A stretch of 64,000 bases of DNA from Novosphingobium sp. CECT 9465 (GTDB lineage: Bacteria; Pseudomonadota; Alphaproteobacteria; Sphingomonadales; Sphingomonadaceae): the NCBI RefSeq assembly GCF_920987055.1, contig NZ_CAKLBX010000003.1, positions 186,001-250,000 on the forward strand. Direction: 5' to 3'. Below are positions 50,721 through 61,606 of this stretch, piece by piece. The translations under genes and the position numbers were made by a program. A model generated the notes under the pieces. It saw only the letters and a program-made list of their open reading frames with translations, made no database searches and was not told the origin of the DNA. Position 1 is the first letter of the stretch, and the number at the start of each line of letters is the position of its first letter.

Positions 50721-52388
50721 ATGATCGAACGCAAACCGCCAAGAATGGCAGCGTATTCGGAAGCTGCGCTAACGCGCGGCGCGGACCTCTATCAAACTTT
50801 CCGCAAATTGGTTCCGCTGGACGCGCCGCTGGCGGCCGACGTTGTTTCTGTCATTGCCCGGGAAACTGGCTTGGGCGAGCGGCGAATTCGGGAGTTGGCG
50901 CGGCGCTATCGCAGCAAGCCCATTGCCGAGAGCCTGGCCTCACGGCCGCGCGGTCCAAAGCCAGGAAGTAGACAAGCGCCGCCAGAGGTCCTCGTGGCGA
51001 TCGATGGCCTCATTGAAGAAATCGTTCTGACGAAAGTGCCGCTCAGTGTTCGGGAAGCGGCGCAGCAGGTGCGTTATTTGCTGATCGCCGATAATGGCGA
51101 CTACGGCTTCGATCCCGGGATCGTTCCAAGTTTTCGAACGATCGAGCGGATAATCGGGGAGATAAGCGAGCCGCAGAAGGCTCGTTTCATGGGTTCGAAA
51201 CGGCGTACCGCCCACGAGGCGCACCCGGGGGAATACCACAGCGATGGTTTGCTCGATGTGGTCCAGATGGATCACACCCCCGCCGACGTCATACTTGTCG
51301 ACAGCACACACCGTATGGCTCTGGGCCGACCGTGGGTGACCTTGCTCATCGACGTCTGGAGCCGATGCATTCTCGGCTTCTACGTGAGTTTTGGGGCACC
51401 TTCGATTTTTCGATGCGGACGGGCAATCGCCAATGCTCTGTTGCCGAAACAGCCGTTGCTCGAGAGTCTCGGTCTCGAAATCGAATATCCAATGCATGGT
51501 TTTTTCAGGAAGTTGCATGCCGATCACGCCGGATCTCATCGCGCGGAAGTTTTTAGAAGCGCTTGCAAGACTTATGGCATCGATCCGGACGTCCGCCCAC
51601 GTGGTCCGGCGCATTATGGCACGCATATCGAGCGTCTGATCGGCACCATGACGCGTAGAATGCGGCTTCTTCCGGGGGCGACCGGAGGTAATGTTACGGC
51701 GCGAGACGGCCATGATGCGGAAGCGGACGCGGCGATGACGCTTGAGGAATTCGAGCGGTGGTTGGTCCGGGAGATTTGCCGCTATCATCATACACCTCAC
51801 GAAGGACTGGGTCGCGTCGCACCTGCGCAAATGTGGTCCACGGGTGTCGAGAGCCACGGGCCGCTGGCGCCGCCAGGTGTCGATATCGAGCAGCTAACCC
51901 GCCGATTTCTGCCGTGGGTCGAGCGGACCGTTCAATCGGGCGGCGTGAAGATTGATCATATTCGCTATTGGCACGAAAGTTTGGCGCCGCGCCTGGGTCT
52001 CAAGGTCATGATCCATTACGACGACAGGACTATCCAGGAGGTCTATCCTGTCATCGATGGAGTTCTTGTCGCTGCTGCTGCGGTGGGCAATTATCCGAAC
52101 GTGACCAGGCCTGAATGGGATGTTGCGGTCGCTGCACGGCGCCATTCCGGCGTGGTTTACCAGCATGCTGGGGGTCAGGCTGAAATTGCGCGGCTTGTGC
52201 ATGCCAACAGGCAGGAAGTTCTCAACGCGAAATCCCGGACGCGGGGCTTGCGAGACGCGCGAAAAAGGCTGGAAAGGGAAGGTGTATCCCACGCCGCTCA
52301 GCCGGCAAATCAGGAGGTTTCCAATGTACCCAGTTGGGTATCGGTGGCCGACTTACACGATGAAGGGTGGCTCAAATGGAGGGATTAG
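50721..52388 (+). CDS. tniA: TniA-like DDE transposase
   Basis: The protein has about 555 residues from MIERKPPRMAAYSE, with AGAGGGA upstream. The N-terminal HTH is VSVIARETGLGERRIRELARRYR. The retroviral-type catalytic core has DVVQMDHTPADV (first Asp), FRKLHADHAGSH (second Asp) and GTHIERLIGTMTRRM (Glu). A Mu-type C-terminal domain follows. It catalyses transposition with TniB and TniQ. All three catalytic acids are present. Confidence 0.88.
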   Translation: MIERKPPRMAAYSEAALTRGADLYQTFRKLVPLDAPLAADVVSVIARETGLGERRIRELARRYRSKPIAESLASRPRGPKPGSRQAPPEVLVAIDGLIEEIVLTKVPLSVREAAQQVRYLLIADNGDYGFDPGIVPSFRTIERIIGEISEPQKARFMGSKRRTAHEAHPGEYHSDGLLDVVQMDHTPADVILVDSTHRMALGRPWVTLLIDVWSRCILGFYVSFGAPSIFRCGRAIANALLPKQPLLESLGLEIEYPMHGFFRKLHADHAGSHRAEVFRSACKTYGIDPDVRPRGPAHYGTHIERLIGTMTRRMRLLPGATGGNVTARDGHDAEADAAMTLEEFERWLVREICRYHHTPHEGLGRVAPAQMWSTGVESHGPLAPPGVDIEQLTRRFLPWVERTVQSGGVKIDHIRYWHESLAPRLGLKVMIHYDDRTIQEVYPVIDGVLVAAAAVGNYPNVTRPEWDVAVAARRHSGVVYQHAGGQAEIARLVHANRQEVLNAKSRTRGLRDARKRLEREGVSHAAQPANQEVSNVPSWVSVADLHDEGWLKWRD

Positions 52389-53200
52389 GTCAGCCGCACA
52401 GTTCCGCTTTCTGGATCGACTTCGACGAAGCGCGTTTTGCCGTGGAAACGCTGGTTGATATCGCACATGACGAGCCTGATGAACGGCCGCCCTGCGTCAT
52501 TCTCGTGGGTCAATCCGGTATGGGGAAGACATCGATCCTGCGCGAAGCCCAGCGGCGTATCGAATGCGACTTTCCAGAGCCTGAAGGGTGGCGGGATGCC
52601 CGGTATGCTCCCGTCCTCAGGACCGTGATCCCAGCTAGTCCGACGTCGCTCAAGATCAACCTGACCTTGTTGTGGAAGCAGGGTTGGCCGATCACCACCA
52701 GTATCCACCGGATTGCCGACCTGAAAGTCGTTGAATTGCTCGGCAGACAGCGGACGCGGTTAGTGGCGGTCGACAATGTTCACGCCATTCTCACCGCGGG
52801 CGGCAGGGCGAGGCGTGACACCCTCGATGCATTCCGGTTTCTGATGAGCGAAGGCAATGTGTCTATGGTTGTCGCCGGTCTCGAAATCGCCGCAGACATC
52901 TTTGCCGAGGACGTCGAGCTGGCCTATCGCTCGATCGTCCTGCGATTGCCGCTCTGGCCGCCTGGAGAGCCATCCCAGCGCCTGATCCTTGCGCTGGCGC
53001 GGGGATTGCGCATCATCGAGCCGGAACGCTTCGCTGAGCCCGAGATGGCCGAATTCATCTGGCGCACCAGCCATGGCGTGACAGGGAATTTCAAACGGCT
53101 TTTGCATTGGGGCCATAAGATTGCCTCTCGCGACGGTCGTCAGCGTGTTGAATTTGCAGATTTGCGCGCAGCAGCAGCGATGCTCCCGGCTTCAGCTTGA
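52376..53200 (+). CDS. tniB: TniB-like AAA+ transposition regulator
   Basis: This 274-residue AAA+ ATPase has CVILVGQSGMGKTSILREAQRR (Walker A) and RTRLVAVDNVHAIL (Walker B). The C-terminal helical lid includes FIWRTSHGVTGNFKRLLHWG. ATG 52376 overlaps tniA by 13 nt and its stop overlaps tniQ by 1 nt. By homology with TnsC it forms filaments on DNA that recruit the transposase and set target immunity. Confidence 0.85.
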   Translation: MEGLGQPHSSAFWIDFDEARFAVETLVDIAHDEPDERPPCVILVGQSGMGKTSILREAQRRIECDFPEPEGWRDARYAPVLRTVIPASPTSLKINLTLLWKQGWPITTSIHRIADLKVVELLGRQRTRLVAVDNVHAILTAGGRARRDTLDAFRFLMSEGNVSMVVAGLEIAADIFAEDVELAYRSIVLRLPLWPPGEPSQRLILALARGLRIIEPERFAEPEMAEFIWRTSHGVTGNFKRLLHWGHKIASRDGRQRVEFADLRAAAAMLPASA

Positions 53201-54243
53201 TGGCCGCCAAGTGGTCGCCCAATCTTGAGCCTGAGACGCTGGCGTTCCCGATCAAGCCACGCAGAGATGAAGCGTTTGATTCGTGGTTGAGCCGCTTGAC
53301 CGCCGCCCACCGGGTGAGCCGGGCACAATTGTTCCGCCATCTGGAGATCGCGCCGGGTCTTTCGCGCTTGGACCTGGCGCGAGGGAAGGGCGGTCTCGAT
53401 CCGGCGCTGCATGCGGCCTGCGATGCGATGGTGGAACGGCTTGCATGGGCGGTCGAAATCGATCCCGAGCAGATCAATGCGACCTTTCTCGCGTGTGAGG
53501 CGGAGGCGCTCCTGCCCTCTGCGCACCGCCATTACGTCTGTGCGCTATGCTGTTACGAGGCGCATCTGGCTGGCGGGCCTATAATCGTGCGCCGCGAATG
53601 GATTTTTCGGGCGACCTGGCTATGCAGCCTGCACGGGTTGCCGCTCACCGACATGCGGAGCCTTCCATTGGAGGACACGGGGCGGCAATTGCAGGCGTTC
53701 TTGGCGCATGCCGTGATGCGATCTCGCAGAATTCAATGGAAAATCAAACCGACTTCTGCCGCGCTTGCGCGAAACAAGACAGTGATCGACTGCCTGATGC
53801 GCCCTAGCGATTGGGTGGGGCTTGCGCCGCCATACCAGCGTTATCAGGAGCAGTTCGTAGCCAATCAGTACCATTTTGCGCGCGAACGGATCGGCATGCT
53901 GGCGCTGGCGCACAGCCCACGTACGAAAGCCGCGCACCGCTTTGAGCGTATGATCGCAACCAGACTGGCCGAGAGGCCGCTGACTGAAGGTAGAATTGAA
54001 ACGCCGGTTCGAGGTGCATTGCGTCTGCGGACCTGCAAGCTCCCCAAGCCCAGATCCAAATGGACCTGCGACATCTTTGCGCTGATCGCCACATACGGCA
54101 CTGTGCGCCAACGCCAGGAGAAAGAAAGGGAGCTGGCGGCGGAATTCGCGCGCTACGAGGGTCTTCCTCTCCCGCCGACGGCAGCCTGGCCGTCTAGAAG
54201 CTTGCTTGATGCCGCCAATCTGGCAGTGCCAGGGTTGGCGTAA
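53200..54243 (+). CDS. tniQ: TniQ-family transposition protein
   Basis: This 347-residue protein has a TniQ-like N-terminus: AFPIKPRRDEAFDSWLSRLTAAHRVSRAQLFRHL and the Cys pair YVCALCCYEAHLAGG, with WLCSLHGLPL as the second zinc ligand set. TniQ/TnsD proteins bind DNA and direct target choice. The last 50 nt overlap the convergent gene at 54194, so its C-terminus (LLDAANLAVPGLA) may be a product of the junction. Confidence 0.8.
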   Translation: MAAKWSPNLEPETLAFPIKPRRDEAFDSWLSRLTAAHRVSRAQLFRHLEIAPGLSRLDLARGKGGLDPALHAACDAMVERLAWAVEIDPEQINATFLACEAEALLPSAHRHYVCALCCYEAHLAGGPIIVRREWIFRATWLCSLHGLPLTDMRSLPLEDTGRQLQAFLAHAVMRSRRIQWKIKPTSAALARNKTVIDCLMRPSDWVGLAPPYQRYQEQFVANQYHFARERIGMLALAHSPRTKAAHRFERMIATRLAERPLTEGRIETPVRGALRLRTCKLPKPRSKWTCDIFALIATYGTVRQRQEKERELAAEFARYEGLPLPPTAAWPSRSLLDAANLAVPGLA

Positions 54244-55162
54244 TGGCGCAGACAAAGGTCGTGAACGGGCCTTGAGCGTAGGCCATGCGTGTTGCCTCCA
54301 GCTGGCGCAGGAGTTTGGCAGCACCGGCCTTGGTCGCGCCAAGCGCGCGGGCAAGTTGGGCGGGGGTGAGGGTGCCAAGGCCGAACAGCAGCATCCAGGC
54401 ATGATAGAGGCGCGAGTTCGAACGCTGGCTCGGAAACTCGCGCGCAAAAACATCGGCGCCGCGCGGGAAACGGGCGATATCGCAGGCAGTAGCATAGAGT
54501 GCATCGTGCAGACTCTCGCGGGCTTGGGCGCGGCGCTGGCTGGGGTCGCGGTCGGCCCTGAACAGTCGGCGCTGGACAAGGCCGGGGAAGGGGAGGGGGG
54601 TCTCGCTCAGCCGAAAGGCATGCCCGCGCGCGCTCGCCGCCAGGTTGATTGCCCAGCACGGGGTTCGGGCGGTTGCCGTCAGGGCATCGGGCTCGTTCCC
54701 GCGCGAATAGCGGAAGCGCTCGACGAGGGAAAGCAGCCGCTCGAGTGGATCGCCGGGCAGCTTGGCGTGACCCAGCGCGTCGAGTACGGCACTGAGTTCG
54801 GGAAGGCTGGCAGCGACGATGGTTTCGGTCTCTCGGGCTTCGCTGGCCATCGGCAGGATTGCGATCTTGCGCACTGTCCGGATGGCCTCGGCGATCACCT
54901 TTTCGGGGGTTGGCAGGGCGTGCTCGAAGAGGGCGAGGAAGGCGTTACGCTCGCCCATGCATTCGGCGCCGATCAGCGAGGCCCCGAGGGTAATCGCCCG
55001 GTCCTGGCGGTATTGCTCCCAGGCACGGCTGAGCCAGTGGAGGGCGAGTGCGGCGCGCATTTCTGCGGAATAGCAGGTGTCGGAGGCCAGCAGGCATTTG
55101 GCCAGAGCATCGATCTGGCCGATACGGAAGGCGATAGGGCCGGCGTCGATCGTGCTGCTCAA
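54194..55162 (-). CDS. helical protein with C-terminal HTH, function unknown
   Basis: This 322-residue protein is largely helical (MRAALALHWLSRAWEQYRQDRAITLGASLIG, VIAEAIRTVRKIAILPMASEA). It ends with YHAWMLLFGLGTLTPAQLARALGATKAGAAKLLRQLEA, an HTH much like the truncated gene at 50160. The pair suggests a paralogous family of plasmid regulators. It is convergent with tniQ and overlaps it by 50 nt. Family name not recognised. Upstream lies a 217-bp gene-free gap before the recombinase. Confidence 0.55.
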   Translation of the reverse strand: MSSTIDAGPIAFRIGQIDALAKCLLASDTCYSAEMRAALALHWLSRAWEQYRQDRAITLGASLIGAECMGERNAFLALFEHALPTPEKVIAEAIRTVRKIAILPMASEARETETIVAASLPELSAVLDALGHAKLPGDPLERLLSLVERFRYSRGNEPDALTATARTPCWAINLAASARGHAFRLSETPLPFPGLVQRRLFRADRDPSQRRAQARESLHDALYATACDIARFPRGADVFAREFPSQRSNSRLYHAWMLLFGLGTLTPAQLARALGATKAGAAKLLRQLEATRMAYAQGPFTTFVCAITPTLALPDWRHQASF

Positions 55163-55379
55163 TTCAAGGCTTTCGCTCTGGAGGCTGCGAACTGGCTAAC
55201 GGGACAGGGAATCGTCGTCAACACAGAGTTTACTAAACCTACGCTTTGGTATCCTATCCATAGCATCGTAAATCGGCGGTATTTCCATAATCTAATATTA
55301 TGGTAAAATCAGCATTGCCCAGAGTGCCGATTTTGGCCCATAAAGTGCCCATGAAATCCACCCAAAACGATCCTTCCGC

Positions 55380-56522
55380 ATGACAACCGATCGTCCGTTC
55401 CCGTCATCGGTGGAACTGGTGCTCGGCGGCCACGGGATGCTGATCGATACCCGCGCCGCCAGTCCGCTGGCGCTTGAGGCCGCAGTCGCGGCGATGGCGC
55501 CGGCGACCAAGGCGGCCATCACGGCCGATCTCAAATGCTTTCTAGGGTGGTGCAAGGCGCGACGGCCTGTCGCCACGGCTGTTCCCGCCGAACCGGAAAC
55601 GCTGGTCCACTACTTGCACTGGTTGTCTAAAGGATCGGACACGCGCGCGGGTGCCAAGCCCGCCACCCTTGCCCGCCGGATCGCCTCGATCGCGCGCATT
55701 CACCGCATCCTGGGTTTTGGCGACACAGAGCCGCTGCCCACCCAGGCTGGAATGGTGCGCGATACGCTGAAAGCCATCCGCCGCAAAAAGCGTGAACGGC
55801 AAAAGCAGGCTGCGCCGCTACGGCTCGGCGAGGCGATGCAGGAGGGTCAGGCACCGCCCGAGGGGGTAACCGTCAACGCACTGCTGGCCTCGTGCGGCAG
55901 CGACATCATCGGTCTGCGTGACGCAGCGCTGATCAGTCTCGCCTATGACGCGGGCTTAAGAGTCTCCGAACTGGTCGGCACCACGGTTTCCGATCTGCGC
56001 CAAGTCGGCGATGGCAGCGGACGGCTCGACATCGCGCATTCCAAGACTGACCAGTTGGGGGAGGGGGCTCTGGCCTGGCTGTCGGGCGACACCATGGCGC
56101 GCCTATCGACCTGGTTGCTCGCAAGCGGCATCGGCGAGGGTCCGGTGTTTCGGCGCATCAATGTTCTGAGCGGTCCGCCAGACGCCTCCGGGCAGCGAAT
56201 TGTGCGGCACTACATCGGGGCCAGGCCGCTCACGCGTCAGGGGGTGGTTGCGATCCTGCGTCGCCGGGTGCTGGAGGCGGTCGATTGCGGTCTCGTCGAA
56301 GTCGAGCCCGGGATGGAAGGTGACACCGTGCGTGGGCTGAGCGCGCACTCGTTCCGGGTCGGGTTAACACAGGACCTGTTCGCAGCGGGCGAGGACGGCG
56401 CAGGGATCGCGCTGGCGCTGCGCTGGTCCTCGCCGACCACCGCGCTGCGATATGCCCGCGAGCTTGCCGTAGGCAATAATGCGGCCGCACGGGTGCTGGG
56501 CAAGTTGCGAGGGAGCGGCTGA
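55380..56522 (+). CDS. tyrosine recombinase / integrase
   Basis: This 380-residue protein contains the catalytic residues of tyrosine recombinases: Arg in YDAGLRVSELVG, Lys in IAHSKTDQLGEG, His-x-x-Arg in LSAHSFRVGLTQD, Trp/His position in ALRWSSPTTALRYARE and the nucleophilic Tyr there. An N-terminal SAM-like domain holds ADLKCFLGWCKARR. Its site could be a plasmid dimer-resolution locus or the integration site of this region; no attachment site is identified. Confidence 0.85.
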   Translation: MTTDRPFPSSVELVLGGHGMLIDTRAASPLALEAAVAAMAPATKAAITADLKCFLGWCKARRPVATAVPAEPETLVHYLHWLSKGSDTRAGAKPATLARRIASIARIHRILGFGDTEPLPTQAGMVRDTLKAIRRKKRERQKQAAPLRLGEAMQEGQAPPEGVTVNALLASCGSDIIGLRDAALISLAYDAGLRVSELVGTTVSDLRQVGDGSGRLDIAHSKTDQLGEGALAWLSGDTMARLSTWLLASGIGEGPVFRRINVLSGPPDASGQRIVRHYIGARPLTRQGVVAILRRRVLEAVDCGLVEVEPGMEGDTVRGLSAHSFRVGLTQDLFAAGEDGAGIALALRWSSPTTALRYARELAVGNNAAARVLGKLRGSG

Positions 56523-56609
56523 GGCAGAAGCAGGCCAATGTCACTATTGTTGAAGCGCTAAAGGCTCCGCTTGGACCCGGCATGACGTCAATTATGGTGC
56601 GTCACAGTA

Positions 56610-57454
56610 GGCTGTCGCTCTGCGCCGATCAGGCGGCTGCTGCGAAATGGTGGTTGAGCATGCCCATGGCCTCCGTCAGCGCCGAGGGCCCAATGCCAAA
56701 AGCTCTCTCCACAAGGCGCACCTCGCCCCTGATGCCGGGCTGCAGGCACCAGGGGCGAGCCTGTCCTTTGCGCAGGGCTCGCATGACTTCGAATCCCTTG
56801 ATCGTGGCATAGGCCGTGGGGATCGATTTGAAACCGCGCACCGGCTTGATCAGTATCTTGAGCTTTCCGTGATCGGCCTCGATCACGTTATTGAGATACT
56901 TCACCTGCCGGTGGGCCGTCTCCCGGTCCAGCTTTCCTTCGCGCTTCAATTCGGTGATCGCTGCACCATAGCTCGGCGCTTTGTCGGTATTGAGCGTGGC
57001 AGGCTTTTCCCAGTGCTTCAGGCCTCGCAGGGCCTTGCCCAGGAACCGCTTCGCTGCCTTGGCGCTGCGGGTCGGCGACAGGTAGAAATCGATCGTGTCG
57101 CCCCGCTTGTCGACTGCCCGGTACAGGTAGGTCCACTTGCCCCGCACCTTGACGTAGGTTTCATCCAGGCGCCAGCTCGGATCAAAGCCACGCCGCCAGA
57201 ACCAGCGCAGCCGCTTCTCCATCTCCGGGGCGTAGCACTGGACCCAGCGATAGATCGTCGTATGGTCGACCGAAATGCCGCGTTCCGCCAGCATTTCCTC
57301 AAGGTCGCGATAGCTGATCGGATAGCGACAATACCAGCGCACCGCCCACAGGATCACATCACCCTGGAAATGGCGCCACTTGAAATCCGTCATCGTTCCG
57401 TCCGTCCAATCTCCGCCAAGCATGCTCAAGCTTCACGATTTTTGCAACAGAGCC
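56610..57454 (-). mobile_element. IS6100-like element lacking its left end
   Basis: The right terminal inverted repeat TTTGCAACAGAGCC is at 57441-57454. From memory IS6100 is 880 bp with matching ends, so the left end should be near 56575, but no GGCTCTGTTGCAAA occurs there. IS6100-like sequence seems to begin near 56610 (TAGGCTGTCGCTCTGC). Roughly 35 bp including the left repeat is missing, so the element should not transpose by itself. Confidence 0.75.
56629..57393 (-). CDS. IS6 family transposase (IS6100-like)
   Basis: This 254-residue protein reads MTDFKWRHFQGDVILWAVRW, which I recognise as the IS6100 transposase start. The DDE residues lie in RLDETYVKVRG (first Asp), TLNTDKAPSYG (second Asp) and VIEADHGKLKILI (Glu). 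All are intact. IS6 elements form cointegrates and often shuffle plasmid segments. The start MTDFKW is preferred over an extension to 57429. Confidence 0.93.
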   Translation of the reverse strand: MTDFKWRHFQGDVILWAVRWYCRYPISYRDLEEMLAERGISVDHTTIYRWVQCYAPEMEKRLRWFWRRGFDPSWRLDETYVKVRGKWTYLYRAVDKRGDTIDFYLSPTRSAKAAKRFLGKALRGLKHWEKPATLNTDKAPSYGAAITELKREGKLDRETAHRQVKYLNNVIEADHGKLKILIKPVRGFKSIPTAYATIKGFEVMRALRKGQARPWCLQPGIRGEVRLVERAFGIGPSALTEAMGMLNHHFAAAA

Positions 57455-57571
57455 GTCAGGTTTACCAACCGCCGACGGTAGGGAGCCGTTCGGGGTAATT
57501 TCGATGGTCTGGGCAAGCGTCGGCGTGACGAAGGTCATCACAAAAAAGGCCGCGGCAATGAGTGGTCGCAT
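57455..57571 (-). pseudogene. truncated secreted cupin-like gene
   Basis: From ATG 57571 the frame gives a signal peptide (MRPLIAAAFFVMTFV, cleavage near TLAQ) and then TIEITPNGSLPSAVGKPD. It then runs into the IS6100-like end at 57454. The fragment looks like the beginning of periplasmic cupin proteins that pair with carboxymuconolactone decarboxylase genes; the rest is missing. The intact cytoplasmic cupin at 63148 is probably a paralogue. The identity is inferred from context. Confidence 0.5.
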
Positions 57572-57644
57572 GGAGTTTCGATCCTTTTCTGTTGGGCGCG
57601 TACGGCAGTTGGCGGCGCCGCGAAGCGCGGCGCCGCCAATCGCA

Positions 57645-58421
57645 TCAACCGCGCCGCTTCTCGAAGATACCCTTCGCCACCGGCAGGGCCGACATGGCGT
57701 TGGGCCAGCCGGCGTAGAAGGCAAGATGCGTGATGACTTCCGCCGCCTGCTCCTCGGTGAGCCCGTTATCCATCGCGCGATTGAGATGGTAGGTGATCTG
57801 CTCGACCTGTCCGGTGGAGATCAGCGCGGCAACGGTGACGAGGCTGCGGTCGCGCGGCGCAAGGTCCGGTCGCAGCCACAGATCGCGGAAGAGATAGTCC
57901 GTCGTGTACTGCACGAGGCCGGGCGCGACCTTGCCGAACTGATCCCCGACGCGCGTCGCCCGGTCGGCCTCGGCCTTCTCGTCCAGCGGCAGCGGCGTGG
58001 GATCGGTCTTCGGGAGCTGATCCGCGCCGATGCCGCGCTTTGCGAAGACTTCACTGACCGGGCCGATGGCGGCCATCGCCTTGCCCCAGCCGGAATAATA
58101 GGCCAGATGCGTGATGGTTTCCGAGATCTCGGCGGGCTTGACGCCGTTCTCAAGCGCCTGATCGGCATAGTAGGTCAGTGCCGGCGCCTCGCCGCGGGCA
58201 ATCAAAGCGGCGACCGTGACCAGGCTGCGGTCGCGCCGGTTCAGACCGGGCCGATTCCAGACGCTGCCGTAAAGCCGGTCCTGCGTGTATTGCTCGAGCG
58301 CCGGCGCAACGGACCGGACCTGATCCGGCGAGAAGCGGCGACCTTCGGGATTGGGTTGCTGTGCGTGTGCGGTGCTTGCCATGATGATGAATCCTAAGAC
58401 TGGCGCGAGGAAGCGTTTCAT
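57645..58421 (-). CDS. secreted protein with two carboxymuconolactone decarboxylase domains
   Basis: This 258-residue protein has a signal peptide (MKRFLAPVLGFIIMASTAHA) and two tandem CMD repeats. The first contains RDRSLVTVAALIARGEAPAL and ISETITHLAYYSGW, the second RDRSLVTVAALISTGQVEQI and AAEVITHLAFYAGW. CMD-fold proteins act as decarboxylases or thiol peroxidase-like enzymes; the CxxC of AhpD is absent, so a decarboxylase/lactonase-like or unknown role is more likely. GGGAGA precedes the ATG. It is read in the reductase operon. Confidence 0.85.
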   Translation of the reverse strand: MKRFLAPVLGFIIMASTAHAQQPNPEGRRFSPDQVRSVAPALEQYTQDRLYGSVWNRPGLNRRDRSLVTVAALIARGEAPALTYYADQALENGVKPAEISETITHLAYYSGWGKAMAAIGPVSEVFAKRGIGADQLPKTDPTPLPLDEKAEADRATRVGDQFGKVAPGLVQYTTDYLFRDLWLRPDLAPRDRSLVTVAALISTGQVEQITYHLNRAMDNGLTEEQAAEVITHLAFYAGWPNAMSALPVAKGIFEKRRG

Positions 58422-58508
58422 TACGGTCTCCCGGTGTTGGGGTTCGTGAATTCCAGCTTGAGAGGCCGTGTGCGACGAGGGAACCGCCCGCGTCGACGGC
58501 GAGCTACC

Positions 58509-60366
<1,858 letters not shown>

Positions 60367-60622
60367 GGCACCACCACCTTTGTTGTTCACGTCTCCATTG
60401 AAAGAATTTAGTGCGCTGGAGGCGCCACGGTTACCCTTGGAATGCTGCATGGACCTTTGAGGAGCGCTCATAAGACCGAGCCGGCCCGCCAAATCTCTTC
60501 GCTCTCATTCATCAATGGAAAAACAAAAGCCCGCACCGCCACGATGTCGAACAAGCGAAACCATTTGGCGGCGTTCTTCTTCCAACATTATGGCCAGCGC
60601 GGGCTTGATTGCCGGTGAGACG

Positions 60623-61606
60623 TTACCAGGCGTAGGCCTGCGGCGCTTCTCCTCCAGGCCCGGACCAGATCTCGTCGAGGCAGCGCATCGCATCGTCGGA
60701 CAGCGAGATGTCCGCCGCGCGCAGGGTCTGGGTGAGCTGTTCGACCGTGCGAGGTCCGACGAGCGGCGCGGTCACGACAGGATTGTGAAGCAGCCACGCC
60801 AGCGCGACGTCGGCCGGACGCTCGCCGAGATCCTCGCAAAGCCCCTCATACGCCTCCAGTTGCGGGCGATAGCGCGCGATCTTTTCCTGCATCGCCGGAC
60901 GCGCCCGGCGTCCCGCCGCCTTCTTCAGCACGCCGCCCAGGAGGCCACCGCCGAGCGGGCTCCAGGGAATGAGGCCGAGGCCATGGTGGCGGCACGCCGG
61001 GATCACCTCAAGCTCGACGGTCCGGGCCGCGAGATTGTAGAGGCTCTGCTCGGCCGCGAGCCCCATGAAATTGCGCTGGCTCGCCGCGCCCTGCGCGGTG
61101 GCGATGTCCCATCCCGCGAAATTGCAGCTGCCGACGTAGATGACCTTTCCCTGGCTGACCAGAAGCTCCATCGCCTGCCAGATCTCTTCCCAGGGCGTGA
61201 AGCGGTCGATGTGGTGCATCTGGTAAAGATCGATGTGATCGGTCTTCAGACGCCGCAGGCTGTCCTCGCAGGCACGCCGGATATGCAGTGCCGACAGCCG
61301 GCGATCGTTCGGCCCAAGGCCCATCGGCTGATACACCTTCGTCGCGAGCACGATGTCGTTGCGGCTGCCGCGCTCAGCCATCCACCGCCCGATGATCTCC
61401 TCGGAAAGGCCAAAACCCTTTTCCATATCGGGAGACTGCAGGCCGCCATAGACGTCGGCGGTATCGACGAAGTTGATGCCGGCCCCGACGGCCGCATCCA
61501 GAACCTGGAAGCTGGCCGGCTCGTCGGTCAACTCGCCGAAGTTCATTGTGCCAAGGCACAGGCGGCTTACCTTCAGGCCCGAGCGACCAAGATGAGCGTA
61601 TTGCAT
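60623..61606 (-). CDS. cytoplasmic aldo/keto reductase
   Basis: This 327-residue AKR barrel starts MQYAHLGRSGLKVSRLCLGT, with AAAGG upstream. The tetrad is in INFVDTADVYGG (Asp, Tyr), VLATKVYQP (Lys) and LYQMHHIDR (His). It lacks the signal found on the neighbouring AKR. Its substrate is unknown; it resembles YhdN/general-stress AKRs. It is first in the minus-strand operon, divergent from lysR, and so likely under LysR control. Confidence 0.88.
   Translation of the reverse strand: MQYAHLGRSGLKVSRLCLGTMNFGELTDEPASFQVLDAAVGAGINFVDTADVYGGLQSPDMEKGFGLSEEIIGRWMAERGSRNDIVLATKVYQPMGLGPNDRRLSALHIRRACEDSLRRLKTDHIDLYQMHHIDRFTPWEEIWQAMELLVSQGKVIYVGSCNFAGWDIATAQGAASQRNFMGLAAEQSLYNLAARTVELEVIPACRHHGLGLIPWSPLGGGLLGGVLKKAAGRRARPAMQEKIARYRPQLEAYEGLCEDLGERPADVALAWLLHNPVVTAPLVGPRTVEQLTQTLRAADISLSDDAMRCLDEIWSGPGGEAPQAYAW

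Larger units (their letters stand above)
50560..54243 (+). mobile_element. Tni-type (Tn5053/Tn7-like) transposon, right end not found
   Basis: The element carries tniA, tniB and tniQ in one operon, each overlapping the next. The tip at 50560 interrupts a gene. No resolvase, res site, mercury or cas genes are present, and no right terminal repeat is visible to 56.6 kb. tniQ overlaps the end of the 322-residue gene, so the right end was probably deleted. Confidence 0.65.

Noticed and set aside
50560..54243. CRISPR-associated transposon
   Set aside because: tniA, tniB and tniQ are present but no cas genes or repeat arrays are near.
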